A stretch of 64,000 nt of DNA from CAG-390 sp045543615 (GCA_045543615.1 JAZPXL010000041.1:50810-114809); one strand, 5' to 3'; numbered from the stretch's first letter, positions 41,815 through 50,148 are shown. Numbers and translations are program-made. Notes: generated from the sequence alone by a model not told the origin.

Positions 41815-42729
41815 ATGAAGGATATTATCATAATCGGAGCAGGCCCGGCAGGTCTTACTGCCGCAATTTACGCAACAAGAGCGGGCAAGAGCGTTACCGT
41901 TATTGAACGCTCAACTTTCGGTGGACAGATCACATTCTCGCCAAAGATTGAAAATTACCCGGGCTTTTCGGAGATTTCGGGTAACGAGCTTGCAGACAAG
42001 ATGGTTGAGCAGGCACTCGCACTCGGTGCTGATATCGAGATGAGCGAGGTCTTGAAAATCGAGAAGACGGACGGGGGCTTTGAGGTGAAAACTGCCGACG
42101 GCGATTTTGCTTCCAAGTCGGTAATTGTTGCCGTAGGCTCAAAGCATCGCACGCTCGGACTTGAGGGAGAGGTGGAGCTTATCGGTCACGGCATTTCGTT
42201 CTGCGCAGTTTGCGACGGTGCGTTTTATGCAGACGAGCACGTAGCCGTCATAGGTGGAGGAAACTCGGCAATAGTTGAGGCAAATATGCTTGCAAAAACT
42301 GCAAAAAGCCTGACGGTAGTGCAGAACCTTGCGTTCCTCACAGGCGAGAAGAGTGCCGCAGACGAGCTTCTCAGTAATGAAAACGTAAGCGTTCTTTATA
42401 ACAGCGTGCTTGAGAGCTATCTCTCCGAGAACGGCGAGCTTGTCGGCATCGAAATACGAAATACAGAGACGGGCGAGAGACGCACGCTTTCGGTAAACGG
42501 CGTCTTCCTCGCCGTAGGTATGAGCCCTGCAACGGGTATTCTCGAGGGTCTTTGCGCTCTTGACTCATACGGCTACGCCGTAACAGATGGCGATGGAGGC
42601 ACATCAACCCCCGGCCTCTTTGTCGCAGGCGATTGCAGACAGAAGACGGTTCGCCAGATCTCTACGGCAACGGCGGACGGTGCTGTATGCGCACTCGCCG
42701 CTTGCAGATATGTGGACTCGGTTAAGTAA
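41815..42729 (+). CDS. trxB: Thioredoxin-disulfide reductase
   Basis: A 304-residue FAD/NADPH flavoprotein. FAD-binding GAGPAGLTAAIYATRAG is at the N-terminus, the redox motif CAVC lies near residue 132, the NADPH motif GGGNSAIVEA near residue 145, and the C-terminal GLFVAGDCRQKTVRQ closes the FAD site. It passes electrons from NADPH to a redoxin; the nearest candidate is the CPKC domain fused to NrdD. TAGGAGAC precedes the start. Confidence 0.95.
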   Translation: MKDIIIIGAGPAGLTAAIYATRAGKSVTVIERSTFGGQITFSPKIENYPGFSEISGNELADKMVEQALALGADIEMSEVLKIEKTDGGFEVKTADGDFASKSVIVAVGSKHRTLGLEGEVELIGHGISFCAVCDGAFYADEHVAVIGGGNSAIVEANMLAKTAKSLTVVQNLAFLTGEKSAADELLSNENVSVLYNSVLESYLSENGELVGIEIRNTETGERRTLSVNGVFLAVGMSPATGILEGLCALDSYGYAVTDGDGGTSTPGLFVAGDCRQKTVRQISTATADGAVCALAACRYVDSVK

Positions 42730-42746
42730 AATACAGATAAAAACAA

Positions 42747-42772
42747 AACAGCCACCCACAGGGGTGGCTGTT
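42747..42772. terminator. Terminator after trxB
   Basis: AACAGCCACCC (42747-42757) pairs with GGGTGGCTGTT (42762-42772), followed by CTTTCT. It also lies between convergent trxB and the amidase gene. Confidence 0.85.
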
Positions 42773-42803
42773 CTTTCTAAAAATGATTATTCAAAGCGAA
42801 AAA

Positions 42804-43415
42804 TTAAAAATATCTGTCGATAACGGCAGCCTCAGCCTTGGCAAGACGGCGCAGGCACTCCTCGCTCTGCAAAAAGAGGGAGTCCTCGGGGTTGGTGTGG
42901 AAGCCGTGCTCAACAAGAAATGCTCTCTTGCAGCCGGATGCGGCAGAGGCACGAAGCACGCCGTAATAGTCAATGCTTTCGTTTTCGGGATGACGACGGG
43001 TCTTAATTCCACGGTCAAGTGAATCCATAACCTCAACAACGGCACAGTTGAGTGCCTTTGCTATGGGTGCGTTGCCCTCGGCGTCACTTACGGAATAATA
43101 TGTCTCAACTCCACGGACGGTTGGATAATGTGGGTCTGATGGGTTGCCGCCCGGTGCGTTTGAGTGCAGGGAGAGGAAGAGGATTGCACCGTTCTTTCCT
43201 GCAGACGAGCCACGCTCTTCAAGCGAGGGGTTGTCCTCGACGGCATTTCTTGTCATAATAACCTCAAAGCCGAGCGAAACGAGCTCATCCCTTAGAAAAG
43301 TGCCGAGAATGAAGTTCTGCGTACCCTCATAAAAGCCGTCACGGGTGGTGTGCTTGTTGTTAAACTGTCCGTGTCCGGGATCAATAATTATAATTCCTCT
43401 GCTTTTGTTTTCCAT
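42804..43415 (-). CDS. N-acetylmuramoyl-L-alanine amidase (Amidase_3)
   Basis: A 203-residue zinc amidase domain with all ligands: DPGHG, the Glu in GFYEGTQN, SLHSN, and the catalytic Glu in VEHGFHTN. There is no signal peptide, membrane helix or wall-binding domain. It would therefore be cytosolic unless exported by another route. Possible roles are mother-cell lysis or peptidoglycan remodelling during sporulation. AAAGG precedes the start. Confidence 0.92.
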   Translation of the reverse strand: MENKSRGIIIIDPGHGQFNNKHTTRDGFYEGTQNFILGTFLRDELVSLGFEVIMTRNAVEDNPSLEERGSSAGKNGAILFLSLHSNAPGGNPSDPHYPTVRGVETYYSVSDAEGNAPIAKALNCAVVEVMDSLDRGIKTRRHPENESIDYYGVLRASAASGCKRAFLVEHGFHTNPEDSLFLQSEECLRRLAKAEAAVIDRYF

Positions 43416-43445
43416 TTGAGTTGTTACCTTTCTTATTAGTATATC

Positions 43446-45593
43446 TTAATCAAGAGCTGTTGCGGAGCCGAGACGGGCAACAGCCGCCGCAAGCTCGGGG
43501 TAGCCCTCAAGCGTTGGGTCTTCTGCGAGAAGCGCACGCGCGTCCTCGGTTGCCGTGGTAAATGCCAGAGCGTCCGAACCGAGATCGGAAAAACGGAACT
43601 TGATTCCTCCACTCTGCCTTACCTCAGAGCTGCCTCCGCTAAGAAAATCACCGGGTCCTCTCGCCTTTAGGTCTGCCTCGGCAATTGCAAAGCCGTTTTG
43701 GTTGTCCTTCATTACGGAAAGCCGTGTCTGCGCAGTAGGCGATGCGTCATCCGAGACGAGCACGCAATATGATTTTCTTTTGCCTCGTCCAACTCGCCCA
43801 CGGAGCTGGTGAAGCTGTGAAAGACCAAAACGCTCTGCGTTCTCAATTATCATAAGCGTGGCGTTTGGTACGTTGACGCCGACCTCAATAACCGTTGTCG
43901 AGACAAGCACGTTTATGTCACCACACTCAAAAGAGTTCATAATAGCTTCCTTTTGAGATGATTTGAGCTTGCCGTGAATGAAGCCGACCACAAGCTCAGG
44001 CAGCCTCTTTGATAGCTCGTCAGCATAGCTGACAGCCGCCTTAAGTGGTGGCTTTTTGCTTATTCCACCGTCCGTGATGTCGCACAGATCAACCTCGCCA
44101 CCGTCACTCTTTCCACTTTCCTCAACGGAAGGGCAGACGATGTAGACCTGTCCACCCTCGCTCACCGACTTTCTGATAAATGCAATAAGTCTCTCACGGT
44201 AGCTCTCGTCAACAACGAAGGTGTCGACCGTCTGCCGTCCGGGTGGTAGCTCGTCAATAGTGGAGATGTCAAGGTCGCCGTACATTACAAGAGCCAGAGA
44301 ACGTGGAATTGGCGTTGCGCTCATCGCAAGCACGTGCGCTCCCTCTGCCTTGGCTGCAAGTGCGCTTCGCTGACTCACTCCAAAGCGATGCTGTTCGTCA
44401 GTTACAACAAGACCGAGGTGCGAAAACTCAACGCCCTCCGAGATAAGTGCGTGAGTACCAATAACGATTTTAAGTCTCGTGTCGACATCCCCGTCGGAAA
44501 GGGATGCATAAATGCGCCTTTTCTCTGCTGCCGTGGTCGCTCCAACAAGAAGCTCACAGGAAATGCCCATCTCGGAAAAAATGGGAGAAAGATCATCAAA
44601 ATGCTGTCTTGCAAGAATTTCGGTCGGTGCCATAAGTGCCGCCTGGGTGCCACTCATTACGGCAATCAGAATTGCGGCGGCGGCAACAACGGTCTTGCCA
44701 CAGCCAACGTCACCGATAACAATACGGTGCATAGGAACAGCCTTTTTCATATCTGCGGCAATTTCGGTAATTGCTCGCTTCTGCGCACCCGTCAGCTCAT
44801 AGGGCAGGCAGGCAAGCAGGGGGGAGATGTTCTGCTTTGTGCAGGGCGTTGCGTTCTCCTCTCTCTGCAGGCGTTCCCGTTTTGACATAGCAAGCGAGAA
44901 GAGGAAAAACTCTTCATATATAAGTCTGCGCTTTGCAGTGTTGATTGCCGCAAAGCTTTCGGGATTGTGAATGTTTCGCAGGGCGTACGACTTTGTGCAG
45001 AGAGAACGCAGACGGCGAATTTGGGGTGGAATGACATCCTCAGCTCCGTCAGAAAGACGGAGAGCATCTGCGATATTTGAGGCAAGCACCTTCTGCGTCA
45101 GACCCTCGGTCAGAGGGTAAACGGAGATAAAATCCCTCATTCCGTCGGGATTGTACGGCTCGTATGCAGGAGAGGAGAGCGAATATCTCATTCCACCTCT
45201 CGTAAGTTTTCTTTCGACAACGCCAAAAAAACGCCATTCAGTCCCCGGCAGGAAGACCTGCTTTAAGTATGGCGCGTTGAAAAATGTTATATCAGCCACT
45301 CCACTTTCATCAAAGGCACGGAATTTTACAATTACCATCCGTCCCTTAAGGCGTGCAGCTGTGGGGGCGGTTGCTATTGTCAGCACAAGCGAGCTTTTGC
45401 TTCCGTCCGTCCGTGAGCCTTCAAGCGTCAGCACATCACCACGGTTTTCGTATGCGCGCGGAATGTGATGAAGAAGATCCTCGACGGTTTCGATACCAAG
45501 CCTCGCATAAGCCGCTACCTTCGCAGGCCCAACTCCCGATAGATAGCTTACGGGGGAGGTAAGCGTTGCTCCCCCGATCTTTTTGTTAGCCAT
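43446..45593 (-). CDS. recG: ATP-dependent DNA helicase RecG
   Basis: A 715-residue branch-migration helicase. An N-terminal wedge/OB domain (about 1-230) is followed by two RecA-like domains with Walker A GDVGCGKT, DEQHRFG, SATPIPRS and QLRGRVGRG. The C-terminus is the usual TRG-like hook. AAAGGAG precedes the start. It heads a recG-recX-recA-like cluster read on the minus strand, although transcription order is recA-recX-recG. Confidence 0.96.
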   Translation of the reverse strand: MANKKIGGATLTSPVSYLSGVGPAKVAAYARLGIETVEDLLHHIPRAYENRGDVLTLEGSRTDGSKSSLVLTIATAPTAARLKGRMVIVKFRAFDESGVADITFFNAPYLKQVFLPGTEWRFFGVVERKLTRGGMRYSLSSPAYEPYNPDGMRDFISVYPLTEGLTQKVLASNIADALRLSDGAEDVIPPQIRRLRSLCTKSYALRNIHNPESFAAINTAKRRLIYEEFFLFSLAMSKRERLQREENATPCTKQNISPLLACLPYELTGAQKRAITEIAADMKKAVPMHRIVIGDVGCGKTVVAAAAILIAVMSGTQAALMAPTEILARQHFDDLSPIFSEMGISCELLVGATTAAEKRRIYASLSDGDVDTRLKIVIGTHALISEGVEFSHLGLVVTDEQHRFGVSQRSALAAKAEGAHVLAMSATPIPRSLALVMYGDLDISTIDELPPGRQTVDTFVVDESYRERLIAFIRKSVSEGGQVYIVCPSVEESGKSDGGEVDLCDITDGGISKKPPLKAAVSYADELSKRLPELVVGFIHGKLKSSQKEAIMNSFECGDINVLVSTTVIEVGVNVPNATLMIIENAERFGLSQLHQLRGRVGRGKRKSYCVLVSDDASPTAQTRLSVMKDNQNGFAIAEADLKARGPGDFLSGGSSEVRQSGGIKFRFSDLGSDALAFTTATEDARALLAEDPTLEGYPELAAAVARLGSATALD

Positions 45594-45616
45594 AACGCTC
45601 TCCTTTGAGCGAAAAG

Positions 45617-46228
45617 TTATTCATTACATAAAGCCCGTCTTATGTCAGCGTAGGTAAAGCCCTGGCGCAAAAGATAGGCTATGCATTTCTGCCTCTCACC
45701 CTCGTCGCTCGGAAAAACACGGTATTTCTTCTCAAGTGAGCGTCGGCAGAGAACTGAAAAGTCAATTTCCGATAGGTATTTTTTGACTTCTGTCAGTGAG
45801 TCATCAGTATATCCACGGTTCTTCAGGTACAAAATTATCCTCGATGCGCCAAGGTTCTTGCCAAGCGCAAGCTCGCAAAGTCGCATCGCATCGGCACTCT
45901 CGTCCATTCCACTCTCGCGCACGAGAATATCAATGGCGGGAGATACAACGGACGGCGAAAAACCCTTTCGCAAAAGCTTTGTTCGCAAAGCTTTTGCTGA
46001 ATTTGCACCGTAGGCAAGCGTGCGCCGACCTGCTTTGACAGCCGATGCCACAGCATCAAGATGAGTTAGCGTGTCAATAAACGAGTCGTCGTGTTCGCCA
46101 GTGGCGAGAGAGAGGCTATCATACGAGCTTTTTAGCAAGTAAAAGGACAGCCTCTCGCCATCAGCACTTAGAGCTGTGATTCTGACAGCTCCACCACCGT
46201 CGGCACTTTTTATGCTTATAATTTGCAT
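45617..46228 (-). CDS. recX: Regulatory protein RecX
   Basis: A 203-residue helical RecX that inhibits RecA filaments. Landmarks are LLRKGFSPSVVSPAIDILV, RIILYLKNRGYTDD and, near the C-terminus, YLLRQGFTYADIRRAL. It starts 9 bases after the recA stop, the classical recA-recX pair; the AAAAGG site is very close to its ATG. Confidence 0.9.
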   Translation of the reverse strand: MQIISIKSADGGGAVRITALSADGERLSFYLLKSSYDSLSLATGEHDDSFIDTLTHLDAVASAVKAGRRTLAYGANSAKALRTKLLRKGFSPSVVSPAIDILVRESGMDESADAMRLCELALGKNLGASRIILYLKNRGYTDDSLTEVKKYLSEIDFSVLCRRSLEKKYRVFPSDEGERQKCIAYLLRQGFTYADIRRALCNE

Positions 46229-46237
46229 ACCTTTTAA

Positions 46238-47341
46238 TTAAAGATCGTCGCCGAGAAGATCAATGTCGAGATCATCGTCCTCGTCAAGCTCAAATTCGGC
46301 GTCCTCGCTGTCAGCAAGCTTGTCACTCAGCGCACGAATCTTGTTTTCGATCTCTTCAAACAGAGCTGCGTCCGTCTCAAGAAGCTTGCGTGCGTTGTCA
46401 CGGCCCTGACCGATTCGCTCGCCGCCATAGGAGAACCAAGAGCCACTCTTCTGGATAACTCCGAGAGCAACGCCCATATCAACAAGCTCACCTGCTCTGG
46501 AGATGCCCTTGCCATAGAGAATGTCAAATTCGGCAGTTCGGAAGGGAGGAGCAACCTTGTTCTTTACGACCTTGCACTTTACACGGTTGCCGTAAATATC
46601 GTTGCCCGTCTTAAGCTGTTCGGATTTGCGAACATCAATTCTGACGGATGCGTAGAATTTCAGCGCACGTCCACCTGTGGTAACCTCGGGGTTGCCGTAC
46701 ATAACTCCGACCTTTTCACGAAGCTGGTTGATAAAGATAACAACGCAGTTTGACTTGGAGATGGCGGCAGAGAGCTTTCTCATTGCCTGCGACATAAGTC
46801 TTGCCTGAACACCGACCTGGGAGGATCCCATATCGCCCTCAAGCTCCTGACGGGGAACGAGAGCTGCAACGGAGTCAATAACGATGATATCAACTGCACC
46901 TGAGCGGACGAGCGACTCTGTGATGTCGAGCGCATCCTCGCCACAATCGGGCTGTGAAACAAGAAGATTGTCAATATCAACGCCAAGAGCCTTTGCATAT
47001 ACGGGATCGAGAGCGTGCTCTGCATCAATAAACGCCGCCTCGCCACCACCCTTCTGCACCTCAGCTACAACGTGGAGCGCAACGGTGGTCTTACCCGATG
47101 ACTCAGGGCCATAGATCTCAATAATTCTTCCTCTGGGCAGTCCACCAATACCAAGCGCAAGGTCAAGGGAGATGGAGCCTGTGTGGACAGCCTGAACCTC
47201 CATATGCGCATTCTCGCCAAGACGCATTACAGCTCCTGTGCCAAAATCACGCTCGATCTGCGCGATGGCAGTCTGCAACGCCTTCTTCTTTGCGTCAGCG
47301 TCTATGGTAGTGGGTGCTTGCGTTTTCTTTGAAGTCTTCAT
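46238..47341 (-). CDS. recA: Recombinase RecA
   Basis: A 367-residue RecA for homologous recombination and SOS signalling. Walker A is GPESSGKTT, with VIDSVAALVPRQELEGDMG and the DNA-binding loops in place. The C-terminus is strongly acidic (ELDEDDDLDIDLLGDDL), as usual. The start at 47341 has GAGG 9 bases upstream. An upstream reading-frame extension crosses the promoter and was rejected. I see no GAAC-N4-GTTC LexA box at the promoter. Confidence 0.97.
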   Translation of the reverse strand: MKTSKKTQAPTTIDADAKKKALQTAIAQIERDFGTGAVMRLGENAHMEVQAVHTGSISLDLALGIGGLPRGRIIEIYGPESSGKTTVALHVVAEVQKGGGEAAFIDAEHALDPVYAKALGVDIDNLLVSQPDCGEDALDITESLVRSGAVDIIVIDSVAALVPRQELEGDMGSSQVGVQARLMSQAMRKLSAAISKSNCVVIFINQLREKVGVMYGNPEVTTGGRALKFYASVRIDVRKSEQLKTGNDIYGNRVKCKVVKNKVAPPFRTAEFDILYGKGISRAGELVDMGVALGVIQKSGSWFSYGGERIGQGRDNARKLLETDAALFEEIENKIRALSDKLADSEDAEFELDEDDDLDIDLLGDDL

Positions 47342-47375
47342 ATATATATACCTCACAATTTCTCTGTTTGAGTAC

Positions 47376-47404
47376 ATTATACAACGCAGTCGGGCGTTTG
47401 TCAA
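47376..47404 (-). promoter_or_regulatory. Perfect-consensus sigma-A promoter of recA
   Basis: On the minus strand TTGACA (47399-47404), 17 bases, TATAAT (47376-47381). Confidence 0.9.
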
Positions 47405-47422
47405 TAGCTTTTGAAGAAAAAA

Positions 47423-47497
47423 TTCCAAAATCGGAAAAATAAAAGTATTGACCGATTTATAAAATCGGTCAATACAATAAAAATTCCAATAATGGAA
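47423..47497. repeat. Paired TTCC-N6-GGAA palindromes around the terminator upstream of recA
   Basis: TTCC-N6-GGAA occurs at 47423-47436 and again at 47484-47497, one on each side of the terminator stem at 47444-47474. The copy nearer recA is about 19 bases upstream of the -35 box, a position suited to a regulator. It does not match the usual Gram-positive LexA box. Confidence 0.5.
47444..47474 (-). terminator. Terminator between the VTT-family gene and recA
   Basis: GTATTGACCGATTT (47444-47457) and AAATCGGTCAATAC (47461-47474) form a perfect 14-bp stem with a 3-base loop. On the minus strand it is followed by TTTTATTTTT. Confidence 0.92.
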
Positions 47498-47502
47498 CAA
47501 TT

Positions 47503-48201
47503 CTATTTCTTTTTCTCCCTGTATTTAGCAGAAATGAAATTATATAGCCATATTCCGCACAGAGAGATCACACCCGTGATAACGAGGATGATGGCCGCTG
47601 TCAGATAGTCGCCCTCTGCGATAAAATGCCCACCCACAGTTGAGGATACAATTGACGGAATGCGAGCGATGAGCGAGATGAAGAGAAAGTCGGGGAGGGT
47701 GATGGATGTAAGTCCAACAAAATAGGTAAACAGATCCTTGGGCGTTCCCGGGATAAAGAACAGCAGAAAGATGAGACGGCGAAGCCTTTTTTCGTTGTTT
47801 ATAAACGCAAGGGAGTCGATTTTTTCGCTGTCAACGAAGATGTCGACGAAGCGTCTGCCAAATCGCCGTGTCAGAAGAAAGACTGGAATTGTGCCAAGTG
47901 CAACGCCGAGCAAACAAAGCAGAGTTCCACCGACGTATCCGAAGGTGTAGCCGATGCCTATCTCAACGACCTCGCCCGGAATGAGTGCCACTATGACCTG
48001 CAAGATCTGAATTGCTACTGCAACAACGTATGAATAGACGCCGTAGGAGAGCAGCTTGTCCCTGAAGGCATCGGGCGAGTCGGCAAATGCCGAAAGATTC
48101 TTCCATAAAAAATATGTGACGGCGGCAAGCAGAGCGAGGAGAATCGCAAAGAAAACCGCCGCACGTATTCGTCTGGGTGTAAAATAACGGTCTTTTTTCA
48201 T
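47503..48201 (-). CDS. TVP38/TMEM64 (VTT/DedA-like) membrane protein
   Basis: A 232-residue integral membrane protein with about five to six helices. The VTT-domain signature is GEVVEIGIGYTFGYVGGTL followed by FLLTRRFGRRF, and FFIPGTPKDLFTYFVGL is the second conserved block. Relatives move or scramble phospholipids; substrate here unknown. Its start at 48201 lies 11 bases after the nrnA stop. Confidence 0.9.
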   Translation of the reverse strand: MKKDRYFTPRRIRAAVFFAILLALLAAVTYFLWKNLSAFADSPDAFRDKLLSYGVYSYVVAVAIQILQVIVALIPGEVVEIGIGYTFGYVGGTLLCLLGVALGTIPVFLLTRRFGRRFVDIFVDSEKIDSLAFINNEKRLRRLIFLLFFIPGTPKDLFTYFVGLTSITLPDFLFISLIARIPSIVSSTVGGHFIAEGDYLTAAIILVITGVISLCGIWLYNFISAKYREKKK

Positions 48202-48212
48202 TTTTGTCCCGT

Positions 48213-49223
48213 TTATGAGATTAGTGAATGTGCCTTTGAGATGAGAATTTCGCAAGCCTCGGATATTGAGCTTGCACAGATGGTACAGCCTGCCGCCTTA
48301 ATGTGACCTCCACCACCAAATGTAGCGCAGAGGGCAGAGACGTCGGCGTTGGAGTTTGAACGCGCAGATACACGGTACGCACCCTCAGCCTCCTGTCTGA
48401 CGGAGAACGCAATTTCGACACCTGCCACAGACCTTGCAATATCAATGAAGGCGTCAAGATCCTCGCCTGCAAGGTTTTTTGCCTCCATTTCTTCAAGAGT
48501 GATTGAGCAGATGGATATCTTTCCGTTCTCGTGAAGAGAGAGAAGCTCAAGAGCTGTTTGCTCTGCCGCAAGTCTGCCGGGAGTTTTGGTATCAAAAAGC
48601 AGACGGTCAATGTCATAATGCTCCGGTACGATGGTGACAAGCTGTGCGGCAATACGGTGGGTTGTCGGTGTTACATTGGAATACCTAAAGCAACCTGTGT
48701 CAGAGCTGATGGCAGCGTATACGGCAGAAGCCATACGGGATGGGATTTCCTTGATATACCCCATACGCACCCATTCTCTTGCGATTCTCCAAACTATTTC
48801 GCCCGTTGCTGATGACTCAGGGGAGAGGTATCTGTCACAAAACGGGGTGCTTCTTGCGTGATGATCAAAGGAGAGTGCAACATTGTAAACGCCCTCAAGT
48901 GAGCCAAACTGCGCAGGTGCAGCGATGTCAAGAGCCACGGCGTTTACTTGCTTTGGTGAATAATCGTCGGGGATCTCGGTGGGTGTAAGAACTGTTGGCA
49001 GAGAAGTCATTTGTGCAATAAACGCCAGGCGTTTGGGAAGTGGATCGGCACATATGATGCGGCTTTTGCAGCTCACGGACGAAAGCAGAACCGAGAGCGC
49101 ATAGGCTGAGCCGATGCAGTCACCGTCGGGGCGAGCGTGCACAATGATGGCGAGCTTTCCGCTGTATGTCAGCTCATACAGCCGTCTGCAAGCAGTTTTG
49201 AAGGTAAGATCACGCATCCTCAT
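48213..49223 (-). CDS. nrnA: Bifunctional oligoribonuclease/PAP phosphatase NrnA
   Basis: A 336-residue DHH-DHHA1 phosphoesterase that degrades nano-RNAs and 3',5'-pADP. Motifs are HARPDGDCIGSAYAL, SFDHHARS, SSDTGCFRYSN and the DHHA1 loop GGGHIKAAG. It overlaps the end of rbfA by 14 bases; an in-frame ATG 6 bases downstream (49217) is an alternative start. The rbfA-nrnA pair usually follows infB; here it stands 42 kb away on the other strand. Confidence 0.94.
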   Translation of the reverse strand: MRMRDLTFKTACRRLYELTYSGKLAIIVHARPDGDCIGSAYALSVLLSSVSCKSRIICADPLPKRLAFIAQMTSLPTVLTPTEIPDDYSPKQVNAVALDIAAPAQFGSLEGVYNVALSFDHHARSTPFCDRYLSPESSATGEIVWRIAREWVRMGYIKEIPSRMASAVYAAISSDTGCFRYSNVTPTTHRIAAQLVTIVPEHYDIDRLLFDTKTPGRLAAEQTALELLSLHENGKISICSITLEEMEAKNLAGEDLDAFIDIARSVAGVEIAFSVRQEAEGAYRVSARSNSNADVSALCATFGGGGHIKAAGCTICASSISEACEILISKAHSLIS

Positions 49224-49623
49224 CAACCGCCTTTGTTGTGCCGTCGTCCTCGTCACTTGGGGCAGGGCTGTTTTGGCTTACGCTGTGGAGCAGGGAGGAG
49301 ATGTGCGCACCTCTTGCGCCTGAACGGTCGAGAATAAAGGTAAGCTCGGGCGTCTGTCTGAGGTCGAGCTCGTGTGCAAGGCGGCGACGAATAAAGCCTG
49401 TGGACGAAACAAGTCCCTTTGCCACCGTTTTTTCGGCCTCTCTGTCTCCGTCAACGCCGAGCAGGGAGTAATAGATCTTTGCGTATTTAAGATCGGGAGT
49501 CACATCGGCAGAAATAATGCTGATAAAAGAGTTGCTGACTCTCGGGTCTTTTACCTCACGAAGAATCACGGAGAGGGCGTTGCGCACCTCATCGTTGATC
49601 CTTCCTCTTCTGTAATTTGCCAT
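49210..49623 (-). CDS. rbfA: 30S ribosome-binding factor RbfA
   Basis: A 137-residue KH-fold cold-shock ribosome-maturation factor. N-terminal YRRGRINDEVRNALSVIL and VKDPRVSN with the KH core are visible; DLRQTPELTFILDRS is the typical late block. The C-terminal 25 residues are a variable tail. The start at 49623 has AAAGGAAAC 8 bases upstream. Confidence 0.94.
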   Translation of the reverse strand: MANYRRGRINDEVRNALSVILREVKDPRVSNSFISIISADVTPDLKYAKIYYSLLGVDGDREAEKTVAKGLVSSTGFIRRRLAHELDLRQTPELTFILDRSGARGAHISSLLHSVSQNSPAPSDEDDGTTKAVDEDA

Positions 49624-49678
49624 TTTAAGTTTCCTTTTCGTTACTAAAAAATAGTATAGTATAAATTTTCTCAATTAT

Positions 49679-49707
49679 ACTATATCACACTAAAAGAAAA
49701 AAGTCAA
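49679..49707 (-). promoter_or_regulatory. Promoter of rbfA-nrnA-VTT
   Basis: On the minus strand TTGACT (49702-49707), 17 bases, TATAGT (49679-49684); a TATAAT follows 5 bases later as a weaker alternative. Confidence 0.7.
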
Positions 49708-49794
49708 GTGAAAAGAGAGTGGAGTGAGGGCACTTTTTCTTCTTTCTGCACGAAAGGGGGAAATGAGAAGAAACGGCAAATTGTCAAAAAAGTA

Positions 49795-49823
49795 TTGACA
49801 AAGATAGAAAAATATGCTATAAT
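49795..49823 (+). promoter_or_regulatory. Perfect-consensus sigma-A promoter with no gene directly behind it
   Basis: TTGACA (49795-49800), 17 bases, TATAAT (49818-49823). The next coding start is at 50209 and has its own promoter, so this one appears to serve a non-coding RNA. Confidence 0.85.
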
Positions 49824-49829
49824 CATTAG

Positions 49830-50090
49830 CACACGGTGTGCTGTATCGAGGACGGTTTCCTTTCTTTTTGGCTGTCTGCAGGATGGCTTTTTCGTGTCCT
49901 CTGCGGCACACTTGTGTATCCCACAACGAGAACGATTGCTTCAGGTAAAAAAGAACGACCTGCGGCAATTTTGTGCTGTCTGCACGTTTTTGGGGAGATG
50001 GGACGGCTTTAAATGCCTAAAGACAGTAGATAAGCCCACTATCTACTGTGAGTAGAGTGGGTAAACTGACAGAAGAATGGTATTCTATTC
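49830..50090 (+). ncRNA. Candidate structured non-coding RNA upstream of degV
   Basis: About 260 bases behind a consensus promoter, with no convincing reading frame. Paired arms include GTGTGC (49836-49841) with GCACAC (49906-49911), GAGGAC (49848-49853) with GTCCTC (49896-49901), and ATTGC/CAGGT (49935-49946) with ACCTG/GCAAT (49958-49969). Near the 3' end CAGTAGAT/ATCTACTG (50024-50048) competes with CCCACT-CTACT/AGTAG-AGTGGG (50035-50061). I could not match it to SRP RNA, tmRNA, RNase P, a T-box or a known riboswitch; a diverged 6S RNA cannot be excluded. No clear terminator. Confidence 0.4.
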
Positions 50091-50119
50091 TTAGTGTAGT
50101 CAATAATTTATATGGTTTA

Positions 50120-50148
50120 TTGACAAGAATAGGGGTTTTTAATATAAT
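50120..50148 (+). promoter_or_regulatory. Perfect-consensus sigma-A promoter of degV-fakA
   Basis: TTGACA (50120-50125), 17 bases, TATAAT (50143-50148), about 60 bases before the degV start. Confidence 0.88.

Noticed and set aside
47342..47500. N-terminal extension of RecA
   Set aside because: It crosses the recA promoter and the upstream terminator; the RecA homology begins after the ATG at 47341.
49883..49948. A 21-codon frame inside the candidate RNA
   Set aside because: The AGG before its ATG is directly adjacent, the composition is unremarkable, and it spans two predicted stem arms.
49830..50090. T-box leader, SRP RNA, tmRNA or RNase P RNA
   Set aside because: No T-box AGGGTGGNACC-type motif, no SRP GGAAGNAGC-type loop, no tmRNA tag frame, and no RNase P GAGGAAAGTC core; also too short for RNase P.
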